Below are positions 22,304 to 32,300 of a DNA stretch of 34,493 bases, in pieces (within the stretch, counting starts at the first letter, position 1; each line of letters begins with the position of its first letter). The notes beneath the pieces were generated by a model that saw only the letters and a program-made list of their open reading frames with translations, had not been told where the DNA came from and did no database searches. Origin of the DNA: Bigelowiella natans CCMP2755 (lineage: Eukaryota; Cercozoa; Chlorarachniophyceae). The stretch covers positions 1 through 34,493 of the forward strand of contig ADNK01000003.1 in assembly GCA_000320545.1 (NCBI GenBank), written 5' to 3'. Position numbers and translations under genes: made by a program.

Positions 22304-23980
22304 GGGGAGGGGGGGGGGGGGGAGGGATGGAAGGAATACTAAGATCAGAAATATTAGTAATATAAACGCAGAAGTGGAAGGGAAAGTAAAGATGGTCTCA
22401 TTCGAACCAATTCTCCGAGGTTTTTTGGCGAGTCAAATTTATGATGTAGTTTTCAACAATTAGTCACTGGTACAACGTTTGGTATTGATGAGGATTTCAA
22501 TAACTAGCTTTCTATTTTACCTCCCAAGCCTCTGATAAACGTCTGTACCCATGATTCGCTGCTTGTAGTATCGATCTTTGTGCTGGACCACCTCTCCGGT
22601 GATCCTGGTAAGATTGCCTTGTACGAACGAAATAGACACCACGCGATAACACGATCACAAATAGCAGAAAGGTCATTAGTGGCCATTAAGCAGCACCCTT
22701 TTCTTATCGATGTGGGCAGAAATTGCATCATTTCATCTTCAAATTTTGCTAAAAATCATGGGGAGAGGAGGACCTTCTCGCAAGTTAGTTTTGTGCTCCG
22801 CGCGCCAGGTGTCAAGATCATACTCCCTTTTTTCATAATATACATTTAATTCTATGCCACCCCTCCCCATTGGTTGGTACAAATACAAGCTTATGTGGAT
22901 CCTACTACGTGCGTGTCTGTGTTGGATAACAACTTCATTTACTACAGTTGTATACAATCATAACCATGTACCTATTTGCTGAAAAGCCAATCGAGAACGA
23001 CATGCGGTGTTCTCTAATCCATTTCTAAGTCAAAGACGCAGGTCAATAAGACAACTTCTGTGGTTATTCCCTTGGCTCCTTCTTAAAATCTCTTACCTCT
23101 ACACCATGCCGATGGAATACACAGTCATCTGAGAGAAAGACAAAGAAGCCGAATTCCCCAAGAACTTGCTGGAAAATATCAACAACAACTTCAGGCCATA
23201 ATGGATCATCACAACTCCTTCGCTGAAACATAAAGGGTGACTTCCACCTTCGCGTGTTCAAAATTAAGCAGGTGAGTGTGCAAAACTTTTCCAGTAAATC
23301 CGCGCACGGGATAGTGTATTGGATTGATTTTGAGTCGGGATCTCCGAGAGGAGTTCTGCGCAACAATCCAGGCCCAATCTGCATCTGAGGGTTATATATA
23401 GTTATGATCTCCACATAGTGTTTGGTCATGTTTGACCATGCTATATATAAACGATATGTTGAGGTAAGCAACCATCTTTAGCGCTGTTTAATGCGGGCGG
23501 GGTGGAAATATGAGCCAGGACCATCGTGGACTCCTCGGTAAAAGCCAGAGCATTCTAGATCATCAATCCAACATAATTTTAGTCGTGGCTGCTCATTAAG
23601 CAGTGTGTGAAATGATATTTTACCTCGATAACCATGCGAAGACGCATTGGAGGTCCGTGTAACAGGTATGACATCACGACTGTATCGATCGTCTCCTCGA
23701 CATTTGCTTCACCGGAAGCTGTGGTATTCAAGTTATTCGTTCCGGGCAACTCCTGATCGCCTCTCATATTGATCTCCACAAGCGAGACATAAGTAGAGTT
23801 AGCTCCCACAAGTAATTGGGAACCTTGCATGAGCACCATCATGGCCAGAATGCACCCAAAAATAATTAGGCACGCAGTCGAGCGTTGCTTTTGGCACCAT
23901 TCGATGGCCAAGTCAACCTTACGCGAGATGGTAAAGCAGGGTTCGGAACGAGAGCCTTTCTGTTTACATCGCTCTTTCAT
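20919..23980 (-). CDS. type II membrane protein, probably glycosyltransferase-like, about 13 exons
   Basis: Minus-strand exons: 23980-23624, 23588-23522, 23378-23248, 23168-23097, 23024-22972, one near 22925-22870 (uncertain), 22748-22697, 22604-22521, 22082-21977, 21785-about 21723, 21629-21551, 21453-21217, 21073-20919. Phases match at nearly all junctions; roughly 500 aa. A basic cytosolic tail (1-35) precedes a membrane anchor (36-60: IIFGCILAMMVLMQGSQLLV) and a lumenal region with N-glycosylation sequons (NST, NTT). The lumenal part contains GFFVFLSDDCVFHRHGVE and EGSFYPVDIVQRL, motifs that remind me of Golgi/ER glycosyltransferase-like proteins with an acidic sugar-nucleotide motif. The C terminus is basic (KSIKMRRGRKS). 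The topology and gene are better supported than the enzyme assignment. It is divergent to the WAPL-like gene. A (GA)n/poly-G block lies in one intron. Confidence 0.55.
21492..21518. repeat. (CA)n microsatellite
   Basis: A CA run in the intron between exons 21629-21551 and 21453-21217 of the minus-strand gene; as (TG)n it lies about 40 nt upstream of the acceptor. Confidence 0.85.
22261..22322. repeat. (GA)n-poly(G) microsatellite
   Basis: GA dinucleotides then a G-rich run inside a minus-strand intron (22520-22083). On the transcribed strand it reads (TC)n and poly-C. Plus-strand Arg-Glu repeat ORFs are artefacts of it. Confidence 0.9.
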
Positions 23981-24602
23981 GCGATTTTGTCTTTATGTGC
24001 AATTTACTCTAGGATAATTTAGGAGGGGAAAATGCCACCCCAAGCTTTTCGATAGATTGCTTCCACCATGTCCAAGGGTGTGATCCATGACATCAAAAAA
24101 ATGATTGGGCCATTGAACGAGGCTGGACTCCGCTTTTGCTGACTCGTGCTGGAAGAGGAAGCTCACGTGATCATTCGGGCCACAGGAGAGCAAAATGACG
24201 ATTAAAGTCACTTCTGTAAGATAAAAATTTCAGCCGTAATCATCAAAATAAAATTTAGGAAGAGAGATGATTATTATTGCAACTTTTTATTCCTCGAGAG
24301 GCCGAAGTTCTCGGCCTAGTAGGAATGATGCGTTATAATAAAAGCAGAAAAGGAGGCGAAAAGACGTACACCACACAGCGGCAACACATGTAGCAACACA
24401 ATTTCTTACCTATGAAGAACACATTGCTTTTTTGACTAAATGAAAAATATCAGAAAGTTATGTCGCAAAGAATGATATTCTGTGGTTTTTTGGTTTATTT
24501 CCCAACCACACCGGTAATGACCGGTAATCAATACACAGAGATAAATAATCCCTCTGATCATTCATCAACTTCATCTAGCCCCCTCGAAGGGAGGTCAACA
24601 TC
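23981..24602. promoter_or_regulatory. divergent 5' spacer, glycosyltransferase-like / WAPL-like
   Basis: A 622-bp interval between divergent start codons. It contains a tandem duplicated motif at 24510-24529 (two copies of ACCGGTAAT in 20 bp), about 75 nt upstream of the WAPL-like ATG. A 72-codon minus ORF (23993-24211) is possible as a 5' exon of the membrane gene but unsupported. Confidence 0.45.
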
Positions 24603-26399
24603 ATGAAAACTTACGGACGCTCGCGCTCTCTGAAGAGAAAATCTCTGAGTAACCCCATTAGCTCGAGGCTTGGGAAGTCACTAAAGCGTCGATCCATAAG
24701 TAGCCCTTCTGAGGCTGATTGCGGGGACTCGAAGACACCTAATTTTGAAGGAGAGTCTACATCCTCCTTTTCTGATCCTTATGGATTTGCATCTGATCCC
24801 TACGATACTACAACAAATAGCACAACCGAAGTCAAAGTTAGCTCATCAATAAATAAGCAACGAAAACCAAAATTGCAGCGTTCGCCCAGCTACGGCAGCT
24901 CCAAATCAGATGCTTTTGAGTTTACCACCGAACCCTGCGAGCCGACTCCATCTCAGCCGAGGGGGAAATTTTCGTATGTTACGAGGAAACCTAAAATCGA
25001 ACGCTCCAGAAGTGATGCATCTGTTGACGTAGAGCCATCACACGAGGACCGTGTGAAATTAGATGAGTTGGAGTACTTAATCGACGGGTTGAAAGAAAGC
25101 CAGAGCCTTACTGTCCGCCAGGTTAATGGAAAAGAGTTGGCCTCTGTGCTGAAGAAAGGGGAAGCACTAGTGCAAATGAGATATCTTGGATGCCATCGAA
25201 TATTTGAGAATTTTCAAAATATTGATGATGAGGCCTTAGGGTTGACTTGCGGTGTAATAGGATGCCTAGTTGCCCAGGAGGCCGCGAAAACGAAAATAGA
25301 GTTGATGCATTCATTCGTGCGAGCGATGAGCAACTTATTCCAATTTAAGAAATCCCTGAGAGAGCGTGAGAGCTCTGTGACTAGTGTTGGGAGTCCCACA
25401 ACAAGCAGGAATAGCAAGCGACGAAGGAGAATCTCTCGGAAATCATCTTCAAGGATCAATCGAACTGTATTGTGCCAAGAAATAATTTCGTATCTTGACT
25501 GGGAGAAATTAGGTACCGAAGAGCAAAAAAAAGTCTGTCCTTGCCTTCTTGCTCTACGCGCACTCTCACGCGGGGTCGAGAATACCAAGCTAAGGCAAAT
25601 TCTGATCATCGAGCATCCAGACGTATTGAAATTCATTGTAAAAGAATTTGTGGATGAGATAGGTGGCGAAGAAAAGCTGGTATTTGAGAAGCTTACACAC
25701 CTCGTATCGCTTCTTGAATTACTTACCCATGAAGATTCATCAGAGCCCATTTTTATAAACACTGTCGGAGAAGATCTTATGTCACAGCTTCTAGAACGCT
25801 TAGGGAATGTGATTTCTGCGTATCGAAAAGAAAGTGATAGAGCCGAGTTTACATCCTCATTGGCACTTGGATCTCTGAGAATTTTAGTAAATTTGACAAA
25901 TAACCAGATTGTTGGATCAAACATGACTCTTTCCCTATTGCCAGCGGTCTTTGGAATAGTATCAGATATTTCTTGCACTAACGAGTATCAATCCTTTAGC
26001 TTTGACATTGGAACGACTGCTATGGGGATTTTAATTAATTGTTGTGAACGGAACCATGAATGCTGCTTTAAAGTGGCAGCTTGCAGCACATTAAAGAAGC
26101 AAAATGCCTTGTTGTTTTTGGTGGATTTCTTTGAAAAGAATAGAGACCGCGAAGATATTGAATCGCAAGCTTTCGCGTCTTATTCAGCAATGTTATTGGG
26201 TTTTCTCGTTCAAGCTTCAGATAAATTTATAAAACCGGTTCGTAATCGAATACAGGACAATAGTTTTCAAGTTTTGGTTCAAGCGTTACGAGATTTTATC
26301 GTGCTTCAATGTAAAGCAAAGATGATAACCGAAGATTCTCTGAAATCGTTGGTGAGAGTCGTTGATTTCCTCCAGAAAGCAGACTCAAAATCAAAGTAG
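24603..26399 (+). CDS. WAPL-like cohesin release factor, intronless
   Basis: A single 598-aa frame starting MKTYGRSRSLKRKS. Known WAPL proteins begin with a [KR]TY[SG]R basic motif followed by a D-P-[FY]-G-F acidic motif; here SDPYGFASDPYD lies near residue 60. Residues 1-160 are a Ser-rich basic disordered tail. From about 165 to the end the protein is helical and Leu-rich, as expected of the ARM/HEAT-like WAPL C-terminal domain (for example LGSLRILVNLTNNQIVGSN, TAMGILINCCERN). A basic Ser-rich loop (about 265-290, SKRRRRISRKSSS) looks like a nuclear localisation signal. WAPL with PDS5 opens the cohesin ring and removes it from chromatin. Human WAPL is about 1190 aa, so this is short. It is the only long uninterrupted cellular gene here. 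A 254-codon antisense ORF lies inside it. Confidence 0.72.
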   Translation: MKTYGRSRSLKRKSLSNPISSRLGKSLKRRSISSPSEADCGDSKTPNFEGESTSSFSDPYGFASDPYDTTTNSTTEVKVSSSINKQRKPKLQRSPSYGSSKSDAFEFTTEPCEPTPSQPRGKFSYVTRKPKIERSRSDASVDVEPSHEDRVKLDELEYLIDGLKESQSLTVRQVNGKELASVLKKGEALVQMRYLGCHRIFENFQNIDDEALGLTCGVIGCLVAQEAAKTKIELMHSFVRAMSNLFQFKKSLRERESSVTSVGSPTTSRNSKRRRRISRKSSSRINRTVLCQEIISYLDWEKLGTEEQKKVCPCLLALRALSRGVENTKLRQILIIEHPDVLKFIVKEFVDEIGGEEKLVFEKLTHLVSLLELLTHEDSSEPIFINTVGEDLMSQLLERLGNVISAYRKESDRAEFTSSLALGSLRILVNLTNNQIVGSNMTLSLLPAVFGIVSDISCTNEYQSFSFDIGTTAMGILINCCERNHECCFKVAACSTLKKQNALLFLVDFFEKNRDREDIESQAFASYSAMLLGFLVQASDKFIKPVRNRIQDNSFQVLVQALRDFIVLQCKAKMITEDSLKSLVRVVDFLQKADSKSK

Positions 26400-27417
26400 A
26401 ATGCTACGATCAGGATCAACCTGTTAGCCACTGTAGAAGGGCTGCTCCAGGGCGATCTACATAAAAATTGAAAAATTTAAAAATGTATAGACGAATGGTT
26501 ACTAAGCACATGAGGAACGTATGGTCACAGTACGAGCATGAGTAAGGAAATCAGGCAAGTAGCTATATTTTCCCCGATTCCGCTTCCTCCCAGTGTTACC
26601 TATACAGGAACAGAATTGAACTAACAAGCGATACAGTGCTGTTTCTATCTAGTTATGTGCACACTCACCACACGTATTCCTCACATTAGGAACGTAGCAG
26701 CAGGTGTGACAATTGGTTAAACAAACCATTAGAATCAGAGGCCCAAGAGTACTAGAGTATTGCAATTGTGACTTCTTCCAGCTGTGTGAAGCGGCGCTTT
26801 TCTAGGCATACATTGATTGTATGGCACGCTACATGTTACAATTCAAATGACGTTGCACATTGCCCATAAATAGCATTGTTAAATTGTGAGAGCATAGAGA
26901 TAGATGCAGTGCATGTTGCAAAACTAGAAAACACATACACACACACAATAACATCGAATAACACGGCAGCATGTGGCTCATGCAATGTGAGACGGATGTA
27001 ACAAACAAATTAAATTTATTCAATGGTCACCCTGATGTAGCTATGCAAAGCAGCAGCTACAGCGCTTAGGGGCTCGCTATGATGCAATGTGTAGTCCATG
27101 TGCACCAGCAACGCTCTAGTTAGACGCTGGAAAATCTAGAACGCTGCAACGTGCACCGCGCACACACGCGCGCGATGCACAATGCTGAATGCTAGAATAC
27201 CCTGCTAGTCTGTTGCTTTAATTTGATCTGTGATGCGTACTCGGCACCATGCATCTCTAGAGATGGCATGCTCTAGCTAGCTAGTGCTGGGGTGCAAACG
27301 TGTGACACAATGCATGGATTTCAATGCAATTTCTGCTAGCATAGTTACGATAGACACAATTCTAGAATTACTCAGAGCTAATTCAGATGATGTCGATGCA
27401 ATCCAGCTCATATTGTT
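26400..27417. other. convergent 3' spacer, WAPL-like / membrane-protein gene
   Basis: About 1 kb without a supported gene. It holds a short CA run (about 26932-26948), one copy of the dispersed repeat (26983-27055), and a CTAG/TGCA-rich tract near 27080-27350 resembling the spacer at 10500-10900. Confidence 0.55.
26983..27055 (+). repeat. dispersed intergenic repeat, copy B
   Basis: A diverged copy of the repeat at 20307-20378, same orientation in the window, also between convergent genes and downstream of a CA run. Confidence 0.7.
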
Positions 27418-28864
27418 TTAAACTGGTGATACGAAAGAACGCCGCTGACCACGCTCAACATTTTCGTTTCTGCTTTGCACAACACATTTCTCCAGCAGTC
27501 TCACTCTTGATCCACCCCTCCTTATCACTGGGACAATGACGTCCATAGACAAATTATTCCTTGAGTGCTTGTTGGATACTTTGTTGTCTCTTACCATAAT
27601 CCTCCGGGCTACATTACTCATCGAAGTTTTATTCGGCTGTTGAGAATGGGTAAGAGATGAACGACTTCTTGCAATTTTATTGTGTTCCACAAAATACTGT
27701 CTCCCATTGAAAGTCTCTTGTTCCTCAATATTGCTATTCCATGCTTCTCTATTAAAATCCCTTTCAACCTCTAGCATTTCCTGATAATTAAGGGAACACT
27801 TCTAAATGTAATTACAACTAACTCAGGGTCCATATAAAACTATACTTTCATTCGCCAATACTTCGCGCTAGCTACTGAAGGAGCATAAAAACCAGGGAAT
27901 GTGAAGAAATGCACAAATTTTGCCCTTCCTATTTAGAAGTGCAGTACAAAAACAGCTTCAACGAGCAAGGAAAATGACATGGACCACAAAAATGTATACC
28001 CATGTGCATGTAGAGTATGAAAATTGCCTGAGAGAAAATAATATGGTATTGCATTACGAAGCTATCATTAAATTTGTTCTTATGACTGCACTTGAGCAAT
28101 TCCAAGACTAGTTGCAATGTCCGAACCAATGTTGTAGGGAATGCTCGTGTAGATTCCAGCAATTACAGCAGCTAGTTAGTTTTTGAATGGAATTACAGAA
28201 TTGTGATTAAATTTTTGTGGAGAAATGTACCAACTGGTGCACCATGCACAAATCCAACAATAACTCCAAAAATTAAGGCTGCGAATGGAACCCAAATTCC
28301 TTTGCATTTTGAACATTGAATGAAGATCGTCTGGGTTGAGAGCAGAAAGTAGGTGCTTCCTACAACCTATCATTGTGTGTCCCGAATAAGCCACAAAAAG
28401 AATTATGATTGTTGCAACTTGATTCTTACCGTCACAGTCCAAACTAGTTCACGAATCGTAGGTAGTGTATTGGAAGTACATGGTGAAACGACAATTAGAC
28501 ATCAGACAGATGTTCGACTTGTAAGTGTAAAAACATTGGAGTTTCGTGTAATTTTCACCTTCGTGCAATCAATTGATAACAAATAAGGCTGAATGAATGG
28601 TATTCATGTTTACCAGTGATGAAGGTCCATATTTCTACATGCAACCAAAATGTAGAGCTTCAGAGTTGACAAATGTGTCCGTGAAATAAACATGGATGAA
28701 CAAACAGTAAGCAATGAGCAATCACATTTGAAACCTTGAAAACCGGAAAGGAATATAACATCTCGTGTCGTTGGCACTGGATCTGACTCCTGAGCTACAG
28801 ACTGCTTTGATGCTAAGAGCACGCAACAGACGAGAAACAGAGTCGAACCCAATCGGGTTCCCAT
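27418..28864 (-). CDS. secretory-pathway protein with three C-terminal membrane segments
   Basis: Supported minus-strand exons: 28864-28726 (signal peptide MGTRLGSTLFLVCCVLLASK, then QSVAQESD), 28366-28231, 28171-28092 or 28127, 28027-27948, 27780-27418. A further exon ending near 28430 (PTIRELVWTVT, donor GTAAGA) should connect the first two, but its acceptor is not found. Membrane segments: IWVPFAALIFGVIVGFVHGA, then VAAVIAGIYTSIPYNIG, then YTFLWSMSFSLLVEAVF, followed by a 120-residue basic Arg/Asn/Ser-rich tail (EMLEVERDFNREAWNS onward). The order signal peptide, short lumenal part, membrane segments, polar tail fits a plasma-membrane or endomembrane protein. I do not recognise the family. 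The retrotransposon LTR ends 154 bp upstream of its ATG, in the same transcriptional direction. Confidence 0.55.
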
Positions 28865-29017
28865 TCCAAATTTGAACAAATTGTTCGCACTGACAGAACG
28901 AATCAGGTGTTCGTGCACATCACACCTGCGACATCAAGGGATGTCTGTCGTTTGCATCATTGTTCATTGTTCACAAGCAGTGTCATCACTCAGCATGTCT
29001 TTCCCTGGAGGTCAGTT
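28865..29017. promoter_or_regulatory. residual 5' region of membrane gene, next to LTR
   Basis: Only 153 bp separate the start codon at 28864 from the LTR edge at 29018. The native promoter is therefore either very short or displaced behind the retrotransposon. Confidence 0.5.
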
Positions 29018-29343
29018 TGTTGCGCGTAAGGTGTTCACAGGCCGAGGCGCTACGTGCACAAGTAGGCAGGGGGGGGGAAAGGCACGTTTGCTTCCTTTTG
29101 AAGAGTTGTGTTTATTTTTATTAAAGATTATATTTTTATTAAATCGTGCACTGCGTAATCATTCGCGAAGCTTTCGCGAATGCCGCCGCACGTGGGGCAG
29201 CACACTTCCGGTGTGCTGCCATGAGTCCCGCCGGAACCCACGTGCCTATGCTGTATTAATATCTACGTTATCTATATTCTATATCCGCGACAACCCCTTT
29301 GTTGTCGCACGTGACTTGTGCCCGCGTAGTGGTACGCGCTACA
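29018..29343 (-). repeat. 3' LTR (complete, 326 bp)
   Basis: On the minus strand the LTR begins TGTAGCGCGTACC and ends CGCGCAACA. It contains two minus-strand AATAAA polyadenylation-type hexamers (region 29108-29150) and several perfect inverted repeats: 29161-29181 (9-bp arms), 29196-29220 (10-bp arms) and 29287-29308 (8-bp arms). A run of nine G lies near 29069-29077. Confidence 0.88.
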
Positions 29344-29353
29344 CCTCCCCCAA
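29344..29353 (-). promoter_or_regulatory. polypurine tract (plus-strand DNA primer site)
   Basis: On the minus strand this reads TTGGGGGAGG, directly upstream of the LTR's TG end, as expected for the polypurine tract that primes second-strand synthesis. Another purine run (AAGGAAGGAAGGAAGGAG) lies just upstream, near 29361-29380. Confidence 0.75.
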
Positions 29354-29394
29354 GTCACGTTGCTCCTTCCTTCCTTCCTTATTCCCTTAGACCT

Positions 29395-32300
29395 TCATCG
29401 CTTTCGGAACTTCACCAACCACCAGGTAATAGATTCCTCTCTAACCTTATCTCCTTTGTCGCTTACCCAGAACTCACCTTCGTCCTTAGGTTCGTGTCCA
29501 TACCAGCCCTCTGCATCAAGGTCCCCCAGGACCTTATACCAGTGCTCAAAGGGTAAGTCGGGAACAGCTAGGTAGAGTAGCTGATATTTTCCGTCCTTTA
29601 TTTTCATAGCTACCCTCTCCATATTTCGTAATCCAGGGTAGCCTAGATAGACAATCTTCATGCGCCAATCGTCGTTCACCCTGACCTTATTGTTTCCATA
29701 TTCCACATCGAACTTAGGTCGGGGTCCTAAACAAGGCATTGCTCGCTCCCACACAGTAGGGTTTACTTTAACATCCTCTAGGAGCTTCTCACCGATATCA
29801 TAATTCTTTAGGTGACTGATGTGGCGCAAGGTGACCCTGTTCCCATCATAGATGTAGTACTGCTTCCTCCCCTTCCTCTCGGTAACCTTTGCAACGCCAC
29901 CCCAGAAGGGGTCTTGTTTATTTCTCGATCTCAGATTTACCTTGGCCCTAACATACTGTCCTTCCTTTAGAACTCGGCCATCGTACGGGACCTTCTCGTC
30001 TTCGCTCTCGGTATCGTCGTCGTTGTCGTCGCCTTCTTCCCTCTCCTTATCCTTGATACCTCCCCCAGACGTGAAGGTGTCGTTTACTAACCCTTGTATC
30101 TTGTCTGGTGTGGTGCTATTTATCCTGCTTAGGTTGGCTAAGGTGCGGTGGAGTCGCTCTACCTTGGAGTTGGACTGGGCATAGTATACAGGTGAGGCAT
30201 CAATATTAGGGTGTGGTAGCTGTAGAAGAGAGGTCTCATTATCCACATGTAACTTCTTTGGTATCTTGTTTATGCTAACTTCATCAGGGATAGCCTGGAG
30301 CTCAGACTCCCAGGTACGGTAGCAGTTAGTAAGCCTCTGCTTATATAAGCCTTTGTTCTTCTTAGCAACGTTGACCTTGATAATCTTTTTAACCCAGCAC
30401 TTTCCAGTGGCCACATCAACGAAGGTAAGGTAGTGATAGCCATCGTACTTATAAACATCAATTTGCACGATATCTAAGAAGTTCCTTGCTTTGATTTTCT
30501 TAGATGCACGGCTCTTGCTGGACTCCTTGGTGGCGACGCCTGCCGCCTTCAAGCTGGAGCACCTGCAGCCACGCAGGTATGTCCTTATCTCTTTTAGCTT
30601 GTAGGGCCAGTAGTAATGGTAGAGTAGAGCAGTGATATGGTTTTCTCCTACGTGTGCAGGTCCATGGGCGGTAAAGAGAAGGGCTCCCCTGGTCCGCCGT
30701 GGCACGTAGGTACGCCTAACATTATTAGTGTATACATATATCCTATCACTAAGTACCTCATGCTTGTGTTTGTATTTATCCAGGTGTTCTTGAAGGTGCT
30801 GGAGCTCCTCTGGCTCAGGCAGGAAGTCGCCGTCCTCGAAGGTAATCGCGTTAACCATAGGGGTGACCTGGGTAGGGACTTTCTTTTCGAACAGCCTGCT
30901 GAAATAGTCAGCAAGCTGCTTGTCTCCTGGTGCGTAGACCACTGTCCTCTTGTCCCTAAACTCTTCCGTGTCCGCCCTCATAGCTGCATACTCATCGTTA
31001 GGCGCTTCGAGCTTGCGGTCGATGCCTAGGAGGGGCTTGTGGTCAGTCATTAAGGTGAAGCTGGGCACCGACAGCAGGTAGTATCTTAGTTTCCTCTGCG
31101 CCTCAGTCATGGCTTTATACTCTCCTTTTGTAGGGCTGTACTTGGCCTCAGCTGCTGTGCAGGCCCTGCCCCACACCCGTATGATCTGCTGGTCTTGGGT
31201 AAGTACAGCAGCCATACCTAGCTTAGACCAGTCTGTCCATAGGGTAGCTGGTCTAGTAGTGTCTACCTTAGCATTCAATAGGGTGTTGCTGCATAACTTT
31301 ATTAGGTTATCGAAGTGGGCATCAAGGCCAGCCTTGGCCCACACCTTAGCGAAGCTGAGGCCTACAGAGTTCTCCTTCCGGTAAGCAGTAGTAAAAGCAG
31401 CTGCAGTCCTAGCGTAGGTAGGGGAGAACCTACGTAGTATCCAAGCTGCAGTCTGCAAGAATGACTTTAACTCCTTTGCATTCTTAGGTTTAGGGGCTTG
31501 CTGTAGTGCTGCTACTTTCTCGGGGTTTGGGGTGATGCGGCCTTGCTCCAGGTAATATCCACACCACTTGATTCTTGTAGCTAGGAATGTACACTTCTGC
31601 AGTCTAATAGTAAAACCGAAGTGTGCAAACCTAATAAATATATTTTCCAGGAGGAAGATCTGAGCGACGACTGTGTTGGTACATATTATGTCATCATCCA
31701 CATACACAAACACAAACACCCACAACACAGACGCCATCCCATCATGTGTGTATGCCCTGTAGTTCTGACTACTGAACGCATCCCCTGATATGCTTAGGCC
31801 GTAAGGGAATACGACGAAGTGCCACTTCCTGTGCCTGCTGGAGAACGCGGTAATGGGGCGGGAGGTTTTGTGGATGGGTGTCTGCATGTATGATTCATTT
31901 TTATCTAGGGAAGAGTAGTATTTGTATCCTATGACGTGTTCAATAACGTCATCTATCCTTGGTGTAGGTGTCTGGATCCTCTTTATTACTCGGTTGTGGC
32001 GGATGAAGTTGTGCGCCAGGCGGAAGAAAGGGTAAGTAGGTTTCTTAGCTAGCACATGTCTCACGTTCCATGGTGAGTTGCTTGGCTCTATCTTCCCTTC
32101 CTTTGCCCATTCATTGATCTGCCACTCTATCTTTTCCCAGTCCGCTTCCGGTCGCCTATGTTCTGGGTCATTGATGATGCACTCTTCGTATCCCTTCTTT
32201 AGCTCGATCTTTACTGGGGTAAGCTTGCTGGAGGGCTTCGTCGTCGGCTTGGTGATGTCAGAGTACTTCTCGTTTAATATTTTATTAATGTACTTTTTGC

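Noticed and set aside
22580-22849. Plus-strand 89-codon ORF, faintly like inositol-phosphate synthase
   Set aside because: The minus strand has two exons here with good splice sites and matching phase (22748-22697, 22604-22521); the resemblance was too weak.
23221-23471. Alternative minus frame (IGPGLLRRTPLGDPDSKS...)
   Set aside because: The neighbouring frame (WAWIVAQNSSRRSRLKINP) joins both flanking exons in phase and avoids reading through splice sites.
25214-25978. 254-codon ORF antisense to the WAPL-like gene
   Set aside because: Shadow of a real gene: Ser/Arg-rich, no motifs, and the sense frame has clear family features.
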